From: Myxococcales bacterium
GTDB lineage: Bacteria; Myxococcota_A; Polyangia; Haliangiales; Haliangiaceae
Direction: 5' to 3'
Assembly: GCA_016707895.1 (NCBI GenBank)
Contig: JADJGV010000001.1
Coordinates: 979,501 to 1,043,500, forward strand
DNA: 64,000 bases
Part shown: positions 45,371-53,120 of the stretch, in pieces
Layout: each line of letters begins with the position of its first letter
Numbering within the stretch: position 1 is the stretch's first letter
Program-made: the position numbers and the translations under genes
Notes under the pieces: generated by a model
What the model was told of the DNA's origin: nothing
What the model saw: the letters and a program-made list of their open reading frames with translations, nothing else
Database searches by the model: none

Positions 45371-46441
45371 TCACCAGCGGGCGGAGACCACGACGCCGGC
45401 GCCGTCGGCGTCGACGCGCAGCGCGGTGGTGACCCGGGCCGGCGGCTGCCAGGTCAGCACCATCACCGCGCCGCTCACCGCGATCACGCCGGTCGCGACG
45501 AACGCCAGGTTGCTGATCAGCTGGCGATCCTCGGCGGCCGCGACCGCGTCGGCGTACGCGTCGCTGAACTGGCCGGCCGGCTCGCCGAGCTGGCGATCGC
45601 GCTCGTCGCGCGCGGCCTTCGCGCCGATCGCGAAGCCGACGCCGACGCCGGCGCCGACCACCGTCGGGATCGCCCAGGTGCTCCAGCGGCGCCAGCGCGG
45701 GCGCTCGACGGGCGGCGGCGCCGACCGTGGCCCCACGCCGTCGGTCGGCCCGGGCGCGCCCGCGAGGGGTGGCACGGCGATCGCGGCGGGCGTGGCCACC
45801 GCCGTCGGGGGCGGCGCCGCGGGCGGTGGCGCCTGCCGCTCGATCACGTCGGCCGCGATGATCACGAGCTGGTTGCCGTAGCTGTCGAGGACGCGCACCT
45901 CGGTCAGATCGGTGGGCGTCGGCCCCGCCGCGCGCCCGGCCTGCAGCGGGCGCCGATCGCCCGCGGCGCCGCCGACGACGTCGACCGCGACCGCCTGGTG
46001 CAACGGATCGGCGGTCACCTCGACCACCAGCGCGCCGCCCGCGTCGATCCGCGCGTGGGCCGTGAGCCGCCCGAGCGCGGCCATCGCCGCCTGCGCCGCG
46101 ACGAACGCGTCGCGCAGCTTGGGCGCGACGCCGGCCGGCAACGCCGCGTCGGGCGCCAGCGCCAGCAGCTGCCGGAAGTACTGGTCGCCGACCTCGCGCT
46201 GGCCGAGGACGATCGCGGTGGTGCCGGCGAGCTGGAGGATCTCGCGCAGCTCCGCCGGCCGGTGGCCGCCCTCGTGCAGCGCCTCGACCAGGCGCGCCTG
46301 CGCGCGGTCGTACTTGACCTGGCGGATCGCCAGCCGCGCCTCGGCCAGCGCCGGGCTGTCGGCGCGGGCCACCAGCGGCGCGCTCAGCGCAACCGCGACC
46401 AGCGCGACGAGACAACGGCGGAGCGGACGCGAGGTCACCAT
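45371..46441 (-). CDS. exported TPR-like protein with C-terminal membrane segments, 356 aa
   Basis: A signal peptide (MVTSRPLRRCLVALVAVALSAPLVARA) precedes a helical region (about 30-130), LAEARLAIRQVKYDRAQARLVEALHEGGHRPAELREILQLAGTTAIVLGQREVGDQYFRQLLALAPDAALP, which resembles TPR-like repeats. Then a beta stretch, a Pro-rich linker, and two membrane helices near residues 255-275 and 310-335. The C-terminus WQPPARVTTALRVDADGAGVVVSARW is exposed. Start overlaps the kinase stop by 7 bp, so it belongs with the FHA-kinase operon and may be its periplasmic partner. Confidence 0.75.
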   Translation of the reverse strand: MVTSRPLRRCLVALVAVALSAPLVARADSPALAEARLAIRQVKYDRAQARLVEALHEGGHRPAELREILQLAGTTAIVLGQREVGDQYFRQLLALAPDAALPAGVAPKLRDAFVAAQAAMAALGRLTAHARIDAGGALVVEVTADPLHQAVAVDVVGGAAGDRRPLQAGRAAGPTPTDLTEVRVLDSYGNQLVIIAADVIERQAPPPAAPPPTAVATPAAIAVPPLAGAPGPTDGVGPRSAPPPVERPRWRRWSTWAIPTVVGAGVGVGFAIGAKAARDERDRQLGEPAGQFSDAYADAVAAAEDRQLISNLAFVATGVIAVSGAVMVLTWQPPARVTTALRVDADGAGVVVSARW

Positions 46442-48066
46442 GCGATCTGCCCGTAGGATAGTTCTTTGGCCGGCGCGATGGTGATCGTGAAGGTGCGCGC
46501 CGCGCCGTCGGCCCGCACCGCGCGCACCCGGTGGCGACCGGCCGACACCGGCTGCCGGAACAGCGGCGTGTCGCCGAGCCGTCGGCCGTCGAGGTAGATC
46601 GTCGCGTACGGATCGGAGTCGATGGTCAGCGAGCCGGCCGGCCGCGGCGCCGCCGCCACCGCGACGCCCGCGTCGACCGCCGCCGCCACCGCGACGCCCG
46701 CGTCGACCGCCGCCGCCACCGCGACGCCCGCGTCGACCGCCGCCGCCACCGCGACGCCCGCGTCGACCGCGCCGCCCGCATCGAGCGACGCCACCGCGGC
46801 GCCCGGGGCCGCGCCACCCCGCGGCGCCCCGCCACAGCCGCGCACCGCCACCGCGACCGCGCCGGCCGCGGCGATCAGCGCGCCGACGATCACCAGCGCC
46901 GCCACGCCGCGCCGCGCCGGCCGGAGCGCCGGCGTCGCGCTGGCCACCGACGCGTCGCGCAGCGCCACCGACGCGGTCGGCGCGATCACGCGCGGCCGGG
47001 ACGGCTTGGTGGCCTCGGTGCCCGGGCCGGTCGGCATCCGCAGCGTCGCCGCGGCGTCGGGATCGGGATCGCCGCTCGGCTCGGTCAGCGCCACGCTCAC
47101 CTGCGCCGCCCGGGTCGCGAGCGTCGTCGCGCAGTGGCGGCGCACCGCCTCGCCCAGCTCGGCCTGATCCAGCGGCGGCCCGAGGCCGATCGTCGCCGCC
47201 CGCAGCGCCCGCGCCAGCTCGATCGTCGACGCGTACCGCGCGTCGCGATCGCGGGCCAGCGCCCGGGCCAGCACCGCGTCGAGCGCCGGCGGCAGCTCCG
47301 GGCGGTGCGCGCTCGGCGGCGGGATCGGCTCCTCGGTGATCGCCTTCCATACCAGGTAGTCGGTCTCGCGCTTGAACAGCCGCGCCCGGGTGATCGCCTC
47401 CCACAGCACGGTGCCCGCGGCGAACACGTCGACCCGCGCGTCGAGCGGCTGATCGGCCAGCTGCTCGGGCGGCATGTACGTCAGCTTGCCCTTCACGACC
47501 CCCGACCGCGTCACGCGATCCTCGGTGAGGACCTTCGAGACGCCGAAGTCGAGCACCTTGGCCACGCCGGCGGTGGTGATGAACAGGTTCTGCGGGGAGA
47601 CGTCGCGGTGGACCACCGGCGTCGCGCGGCCGTCGGGCGCGCGCAGCGTGTGTGCGTAGTGCAGGCCCTCGCACAGCTGCGCGAACGCGCCGACGATGAA
47701 GCGCAGATCGCTGCCGTCGCCGGCGCGCGGCAGCGCCGCCATCGCCTCCTCCCACGACACGCCCTCGAGGTACTCCATCACCAGGAACAGCTCGCCGTCG
47801 ACCTCGCCCAGATCGTGGACCTGGCACACGTTGGGGTGTGCCAGCTGCGCGGCGATGCGGCCCTCGTTGAGGAACATCTCGACGAAGCGCGCGTCGCGGC
47901 CGTGGTGCGGGTGGATGCGCTTGATCGCCACCACCTTGGCGAAGCCGCCGGCGCCGTGGACCCGGCCGAGGTGCAGCTCGGCCATGCCGCCCCGGCCGAG
48001 CTCGGTCAGGAGCTGGTAGCGGCCGAGGCGCACCGCATGATCGGGCCGGCTGGACAACGCGCTCAT
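46435..48066 (-). CDS. transmembrane Ser/Thr protein kinase with PEGA domain and repeat linker
   Basis: ATG 48066 gives MSALSSRPDHAVRLGRYQLLTELGRGGMAELHLG. Kinase features: Gly-loop GRGGMAE, Lys49 in VVAIKR, catalytic D155 in VVHRDVSPQN, DFG 173-175 and YMPPEQL. A membrane helix (VAALVIVGALIAAAGAVAVAV) is followed by a linker with the unit VDAGVAVAAA four times (30-bp exact DNA repeats at 46651-46770), then a PEGA domain (SLTIDSDPYATIYLDGRRLGDTPLFRQPVSAGRHRVRAVR). The neighbour upstream is an FHA protein, the neighbour downstream a TPR-like exported protein: sensor, phosphorylation and reader in one unit. Confidence 0.92.
   Translation of the reverse strand: MSALSSRPDHAVRLGRYQLLTELGRGGMAELHLGRVHGAGGFAKVVAIKRIHPHHGRDARFVEMFLNEGRIAAQLAHPNVCQVHDLGEVDGELFLVMEYLEGVSWEEAMAALPRAGDGSDLRFIVGAFAQLCEGLHYAHTLRAPDGRATPVVHRDVSPQNLFITTAGVAKVLDFGVSKVLTEDRVTRSGVVKGKLTYMPPEQLADQPLDARVDVFAAGTVLWEAITRARLFKRETDYLVWKAITEEPIPPPSAHRPELPPALDAVLARALARDRDARYASTIELARALRAATIGLGPPLDQAELGEAVRRHCATTLATRAAQVSVALTEPSGDPDPDAAATLRMPTGPGTEATKPSRPRVIAPTASVALRDASVASATPALRPARRGVAALVIVGALIAAAGAVAVAVRGCGGAPRGGAAPGAAVASLDAGGAVDAGVAVAAAVDAGVAVAAAVDAGVAVAAAVDAGVAVAAAPRPAGSLTIDSDPYATIYLDGRRLGDTPLFRQPVSAGRHRVRAVRADGAARTFTITIAPAKELSYGQIAW
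46651..46770 (+). repeat. four exact 30-bp repeats inside the kinase linker
   Basis: The 30-bp unit starting CGCCGCCACCGCGACGCCCG is repeated four times without a mismatch, coding for VDAGVAVAAA in the extracytoplasmic linker of the PEGA kinase. Exact repeats suggest slippage and recent expansion, so copy number could vary between strains. Confidence 0.85.
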
Positions 48067-48113
48067 CGTAACCTCCCGCGCGCGCGACCGGTGGCGGCGG
48101 GGCCGCGGGCCGG

Positions 48114-49103
48114 TCAGGTGATGCTGACGACCGCGCCGGCGGCCAGCGCCAGGCGGGTGCCGCCGCCGCCCGGCGCGCGCTCGAGCAGCCGGGCGCCGGG
48201 CAGGCCGGCCTCGACCAGGTCGCGCCGACACCGGCTGATCAGCATGTTGATCTCTTGCCGCGAGACGCCGAGGTTGCGCGGCCACACCACGCCGCGCACG
48301 ACGTCGTCGGGGATGAAGTCACCCGCCGTGTAGCCACCCGGCGGGCGCGCCAGCGCCACCAGCAGGTCGAGCCGGCGATCGGCGAGGAACACCGCGCGCG
48401 CGCCGTCGGCCAGCGTGAACACCACCCGGCCGCCGCGCGGCAAGGTCTCGATCGCGACCGCGGTCGGCAGGCCGCGCGCCGCGGCCTCGGCGGTCACCGG
48501 CAGCGCCGCCGGCGGCGCCGCCACCACGAACACCTCGCCGGCGAGCGCGAGCTGCGCCCCCGGCGCGACCGGCGCGACCTCGCCGACCGCGAGCGCCGCG
48601 CCGTCGACGGTGACCCCGCCGACCACGGCCTCGGCGTACAGCTCGCCGTCGATCTGGTGCAGACGCAACGCGCCGGGCGGCCAGCGCTTGACCACCAGGT
48701 CGTCGCCGCCGCCGCCGCCGACCACGAACGGGCTGTGGCCGAGGCCGAAGCTGCCGCCGCGCAGCCGCGTCAGCTGGAACCCGGCGCCGGCGTCGGGGTT
48801 CGGCCGCGCCACCCGGACCTGCACCGCCAGCGCGAGGCCCGGCACCGCCAGGCGGTCGCCGTCGGCCAGCGCGGTGATCGCGGTGGTCGCGACGCCGTTG
48901 ACCTCGACCGGGCCCTTGCCCAGCGGCACCACCTCGGCGCCGACGATCGTGAGGCGGACCAGCGCGTGCCGCCGGCTGGCGACCGGGTCGTCGGTGACCA
49001 GATCGCAGTCGGGCTGCCGACCGATGGTGAGCCCGGCGGGCCCCACCCGCCGCGCCACGCCGTCGGCGAGCACGAGCTGGCAGCGGATGCGCGGCGCGTC
49101 CAC
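48114..49103 (-). CDS. FHA-domain protein with C-terminal winged-helix DNA-binding domain
   Basis: Start GTG 49103 (MDAPRIRCQLVLADGVARR) is inferred; the open frame farther up is shadow of another gene. The FHA domain (about 1-95) has GLTIGRQPDCDLVTDDPVASRRHALV. A second FHA-like or beta-rich stretch covers about 115-215. The C-terminal 90 residues (RLDLLVALARPPGGYTAGDFIPDDVVRGVVWPRNLGVSRQEINMLISRCRRDLVEAGL) look like an OmpR-type winged helix. Together they suggest a transcription factor switched by threonine phosphorylation, paired with the kinase 47 bp downstream. Confidence 0.75.
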   Translation of the reverse strand: MDAPRIRCQLVLADGVARRVGPAGLTIGRQPDCDLVTDDPVASRRHALVRLTIVGAEVVPLGKGPVEVNGVATTAITALADGDRLAVPGLALAVQVRVARPNPDAGAGFQLTRLRGGSFGLGHSPFVVGGGGGDDLVVKRWPPGALRLHQIDGELYAEAVVGGVTVDGAALAVGEVAPVAPGAQLALAGEVFVVAAPPAALPVTAEAAARGLPTAVAIETLPRGGRVVFTLADGARAVFLADRRLDLLVALARPPGGYTAGDFIPDDVVRGVVWPRNLGVSRQEINMLISRCRRDLVEAGLPGARLLERAPGGGGTRLALAAGAVVSIT

Positions 49104-49147
49104 GCCCCATGATACGGACCCGGCGCGCGCGGTGGTAGCCGCGGCGG

Positions 49148-49543
49148 TCACGGGCAGGTCGCGTTGGTGCCGTCGTAGGTGGCGACGCCGCCGCCGCCGC
49201 AGGTCACGGTGCAGGTCGACGGGTCGGGGCAGTTGTCGACGACGCAGCCGGTGGCCGGGCACGCCACCGAGCACCCGCTGTCGGGGCAGGCCACGGTGCA
49301 GCGATCCGAGGTGGCGCAGTTGACGTCGCAGCTCGCCGCCGCGCTGCACGTCACGTCGCAGCTCGGCGCGCCGTTGCAGGCGACGTTGCAGTCGGCGCCG
49401 CTGCCGCAGGTGCGCGCGCAGTCGCTCTCGGCCGAGCACACGCACGAGTCGCCGGCGCAGGCGTCGTCGGTGCAGGCGGTGAGCGCCACCGGGACGGCGG
49501 CGGCGATGCAGAGGGCGGCGAGCAGGCTAGGGATGGTCTTCAC
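49148..49543 (-). CDS. Cys-rich repeat lipoprotein, 131 aa
   Basis: GTG start with AGGAGA ribosome site 7-8 bases ahead. MKTIPSLLAALCIAAAVPVALTACTDDAC contains lipobox LTAC. The mature part has roughly 20 Cys in short repeats of about 6-8 residues: CVCSAESDCARTCGSGADCNVACNGAPSCDVTCSAAASCDVNCATSDRC. It likely folds by many disulfides or binds metal, and is surface-exposed. Length and pattern fit secreted Cys-rich myxobacterial lipoproteins. No homolog function known to me. Confidence 0.8.
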   Translation of the reverse strand: MKTIPSLLAALCIAAAVPVALTACTDDACAGDSCVCSAESDCARTCGSGADCNVACNGAPSCDVTCSAAASCDVNCATSDRCTVACPDSGCSVACPATGCVVDNCPDPSTCTVTCGGGGVATYDGTNATCP

Positions 49544-49649
49544 GGGCAGTTCTCCTGGACGGTCTGCCCCCTCTTACGGCGCCCCCTCCGCCGACCACGA
49601 CATCACGCCGACATCACCAGCGCCCGCCGCCTGGAGATGCTCAGCGCTC

Positions 49650-52600
49650 TCAATGAAAGTCGCGGCTGGGCGCGGTGGCGACCGCGGCCGGCAGCTCGGG
49701 GATCCACAGCGTCTCGGCGACCAGGTGGACGACGCCCTCCTGCACCTGCAGGCGGCCGGTGACGCCCAGCAAGACCGCGCTCTTGACGATCAGCGTGTGC
49801 TGCTCGAACACCTGGCTCCACACCACCAGGTTGACGAAGCCGGTCTCGTCCTCGAGCGTCATGAACGTGACGCCGGCCGCGGTGTACGGCCGCTGTCGGC
49901 AGATCACCAGGCCGACGTGGTCGACCCGGGCGCCGTGCTTGCCGGCCGCGAGCGTGCGGGCGTCGAGCCAGCGCCGGCGGCGCAGGTAGTCGCGCAGCGG
50001 CGCCAGCGGGTGGCCGCGGGTCGAGTGATCGCTGGCGCGGTAGTCCCAGCCGATCGTCTCCAGCCGCGACAGCCGCGCGAACTGCACCTCGGGCTCGGCG
50101 GCGGCGACGGTGAGCGCGTCGTCCTGGCGCCGGGCCCAGCCGCGCACCTGCCACAGCGCGTCGCGGCGATCCTGGCCCGGCATCAGCGCGGCCAGCGCGC
50201 CGCACTCGGCCAGCGCCGCGTAGGCGCGATCGTCGAGCCGCAGCCGGCGCACGAAGTCCTCGACCGACGCGAACCGCGCGCGCCGGGCCTCGGCGGCGAT
50301 GCGCTCGCCGTCGCCCAGCGTCAGGCCGGTGACGAAGCGCAGCCCCATCCGCACCGCCAGATCGCCGCCGGCGGCCGGCTCGAGCGTGCAGTCCCAGGCG
50401 CTCGTGCCGACGTCGATCGGCCGCACCTCGAGGCCGTGGCGCTGGGCGTCGCCGACGATCGTCGCCGGCATGTAGAAGCCCATCGGCTGCGCGTTGAGCA
50501 GCCCGGCGGTGAACTCCGGCAGGTAGTGGCGGCGCAGGTACGACGTCGCGTAGGCGATCAGCGCGAAGCTGGCCGCGTGCGACTCGGGGAAGCCGTACTC
50601 GCCGAAGCCCTTGATCTGCTCGAACACCCGCTCGGCGAACTCGACCGCGATGCCCTTGGCCTGCATCCGCTCGATCAGCCGCTCGCGGTGCTGCTCGATC
50701 CGCCCCGAGCGCCGCCACGCCGCCATGTCGCGGCGCAGCTGATCGGCCTCGCCCGGCGTGTAGTCGGCGGCGACCACCGCCAGCCGCATCACCTGCTCCT
50801 GGAACAGCGGCACGCCCAGCGTCTTGGCCAGCACCGGCTCGAGGCAGGCGTGCGGGTAGATCACCTCCTCCTCGCCGTGGCGCCGCCGCAGGTACGGGTG
50901 GACCATGCCGCCGGTGATCGGCCCCGGCCGCACGATGCTGACCTCGATCACCAGATCGTAGAACGTGCGCGGCCGCAGCCGCGGCAGCATCGCCATCTGC
51001 GCGCGGCTCTCGATCTGGAACACCCCGACGGTGTCGGCGGCGCACATCATGTCGAAGGTGTCGACGTCGTCGGGCGGGATCGTCGCCATCGACAGCTCGA
51101 CGCCGCGGTGCGCGCGGATCAGATCGAAGCAGCGGTGGAGCTGGTGCAGCGCGCCCAGCGCCAGCAGGTCGACCTTGAACAGCCCCAGGGCCTCGAGGTC
51201 GTCCTTGTCCCACTGGATCACCGTGCGCCCGGGCATGCTGGCGTTCTCGATCGGCACCAGGTCGTGGACCGGCTCGTGGCCGAGCACGAAGCCGCCGGGG
51301 TGGATCGACAGGTGGCGCGGGAACTCGAGGATCTCGCTGGCCAGCTTGGCCAGCAGCTCCAGCGTGCCGCCGCCCGGGCCCAGCGCCTGGGCGATCGCGC
51401 TCGGCTCGACGTCGCCCCACGACGACAACAGCTTGGCGGCGCGATCGAGCGCGGTCTCGGGCAGGCCCAGCGCCTTGCCGACGTCGCGCACCGCGCTCTT
51501 GGGCCGGTAGCGGATCAGGTTGCACACCATCGCCGCGTGATCGCGGCCGTAGGCGCGGTAGACGTGCTGGATCACCTCCTCGCGCCGCTCGTGCTCGATG
51601 TCGAGATCGATGTCGGGCGGCTCGGCCCGCTCGCGCGACAGGAACCGCTCGAACAGGAGGCCCATCCGCACCGGATCGACCGCGGTGATGCCGAGGCAGA
51701 AGCACACCGCCGAGTTGGCCGCCGAGCCGCGGCCCTGGCACAGGATGTCCGACCGTCGGCAGAACTGGACGATCTCGTACATCGTCAGGAAGTAGCCGCC
51801 GTAGTCGAGCTCCTCGATCAGCGCCAGCTCGGCGGTGAGCTGGCGCGCGACGTCGGCCGGCACCTCGCCGCCGTAGCGGCCGCGCGCGCCGGCCCAGGTC
51901 AGCGCGCGGAGGTGCTCGCTGGTGGTGGCGCCGCCGGGCAGCTTCTCGAGCGGGTAGCGGTAGCGGATCTGGCCGAGGTCGAAGCGGCAGCGCGCGGCGA
52001 TCTCGCCGGTGCGCGCCACCGCCGCCGGGTCGTCGGCCCACAGCTTGGTGAACGCGTACGGCGCCTTGAGGTCGTGCAGATCGTTCTCGCGCAGCCGGCG
52101 GCCGGCGGTGGCGAGCGTGACGCCGTGGCGGATGCAGGTGAGCACGTCCTGCAGCGGGCGCCGCGCGCGGGTGTGGTAGAGCACCTCGGCGGCGGCGGCG
52201 ATCGGCAGGCCGAGCTGCGCGGCGCGGGCCCGCAGCCGCGCCTCGATCGGCACCTCGGCGGCGCGGCGGTGGCGGGTCGCCAGCGCGTACAGCCGATCGC
52301 CGAACGCCTCGCGCAGCCCGCCGATCGCCCCGGCGCTGGCCTGCCACGCGGCGTCGTCGCCGTCGGCGATCAGGCTGCCGTCGCCGCCCCACAGCGCGAT
52401 CAGCCCGCGCGCGTTGGCGGCCAGCTCGTCCCACGCCAGGAGCGCGGTGCCCTTGGGCGCGCGGCGCCGGCCGGCGGTGATCAGCCGGGTCAGGTTGCGC
52501 CAGCCGTCGTGATCGGCGGCATGCACGACGATCGTCGTCGGGCCGCCCACCGGCGCGGGCGTCACGCTGCCGTACAGCTCGCCCGTGACCGGCGTCGACG

Positions 52601-52961
52601 CTGGGCGCTTGCGCGGCGCGCGGCGGGTGCGGCCGCGGCGGGCCAGGCTCATCGCGCCGTCGGCGCCGTCGTCCTCGGCGGTGGCGTGCAGCCCGGCCGG
52701 CCGCGGCGCGCCCACCGGCGACGGCACCAGCGCCGCGCCGGCGGCGGCGATCGTCAACGTCGCGCCGGGCAGGAGCTGCACGCCCAGCTCGCGCGCCTTC
52801 ACGTGCGCGCGCACCATGCCGTAGACCCCGTCGCGATCGGCCACCCCGATCGCGGTCAGCCCGAGGCGGTGCGCCTCCTCGATCAGCTCGTCGGGCTGGC
52901 TGGCGCCCTCGAGGAACGAGAAGCTGGTCTTGCACCACAGCGGGACGTACGGGGCGGACAC
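49650..52961 (-). CDS. dnaE2: error-prone DNA polymerase III alpha subunit
   Basis: GTG 52961 starts MSAPYVPLWCKTSFSFLEGASQPDELIEEAHRLGL, the PHP domain. Order after it: palm motifs including RGSAANSAVCFCLGIT, PPDIDLDIEHERREEVIQ with catalytic Asp residues and FKVDLLALGALHQLHRCF, then helix-hairpin-helix and OB-fold-type end (GVTFMTLEDETGFVNLVVW). At 1,103 aa it is the DnaE2 size, without the clamp motif of DnaE1. DnaE2 works in SOS lesion bypass together with ImuA and ImuB, which are not in the window. A palindrome like an SOS box lies just before the start. An insertion of about 60 basic residues in the PHP region (about 75-135) is unusual. Confidence 0.93.
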   Translation of the reverse strand: MSAPYVPLWCKTSFSFLEGASQPDELIEEAHRLGLTAIGVADRDGVYGMVRAHVKARELGVQLLPGATLTIAAAGAALVPSPVGAPRPAGLHATAEDDGADGAMSLARRGRTRRAPRKRPASTPVTGELYGSVTPAPVGGPTTIVVHAADHDGWRNLTRLITAGRRRAPKGTALLAWDELAANARGLIALWGGDGSLIADGDDAAWQASAGAIGGLREAFGDRLYALATRHRRAAEVPIEARLRARAAQLGLPIAAAAEVLYHTRARRPLQDVLTCIRHGVTLATAGRRLRENDLHDLKAPYAFTKLWADDPAAVARTGEIAARCRFDLGQIRYRYPLEKLPGGATTSEHLRALTWAGARGRYGGEVPADVARQLTAELALIEELDYGGYFLTMYEIVQFCRRSDILCQGRGSAANSAVCFCLGITAVDPVRMGLLFERFLSRERAEPPDIDLDIEHERREEVIQHVYRAYGRDHAAMVCNLIRYRPKSAVRDVGKALGLPETALDRAAKLLSSWGDVEPSAIAQALGPGGGTLELLAKLASEILEFPRHLSIHPGGFVLGHEPVHDLVPIENASMPGRTVIQWDKDDLEALGLFKVDLLALGALHQLHRCFDLIRAHRGVELSMATIPPDDVDTFDMMCAADTVGVFQIESRAQMAMLPRLRPRTFYDLVIEVSIVRPGPITGGMVHPYLRRRHGEEEVIYPHACLEPVLAKTLGVPLFQEQVMRLAVVAADYTPGEADQLRRDMAAWRRSGRIEQHRERLIERMQAKGIAVEFAERVFEQIKGFGEYGFPESHAASFALIAYATSYLRRHYLPEFTAGLLNAQPMGFYMPATIVGDAQRHGLEVRPIDVGTSAWDCTLEPAAGGDLAVRMGLRFVTGLTLGDGERIAAEARRARFASVEDFVRRLRLDDRAYAALAECGALAALMPGQDRRDALWQVRGWARRQDDALTVAAAEPEVQFARLSRLETIGWDYRASDHSTRGHPLAPLRDYLRRRRWLDARTLAAGKHGARVDHVGLVICRQRPYTAAGVTFMTLEDETGFVNLVVWSQVFEQHTLIVKSAVLLGVTGRLQVQEGVVHLVAETLWIPELPAAVATAPSRDFH

Positions 52962-52967
52962 GCGATA

Positions 52968-52983
52968 CTGAACATATGCTCAG
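52968..52983 (-). promoter_or_regulatory. dyad like an SOS/LexA box at the dnaE2 start
   Basis: CTGAACATATGCTCAG is a 16-bp dyad (one mismatched pair, A/C, about the centre CATATG) ending seven bases before the GTG of dnaE2. On the minus strand it contains GTTCAG, the key half-site of LexA boxes in delta-type bacteria. Since dnaE2 is an SOS gene in many bacteria, a LexA site here is plausible. Only sequence, no binding data, supports this. Confidence 0.5.
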
Positions 52984-53120
52984 CATCGAAAGGGATCAAC
53001 CTCCTCGGCGACACCGCGAGCACGAACTGCTCACTGCGCCGGGCCTGCGCAGCGCGCGCAGCCAATCCGCGCGGTGGTGCGCCCTGCGCGGTGGCGCGCC
53101 GGTTGCGATGGCACGCGGCG

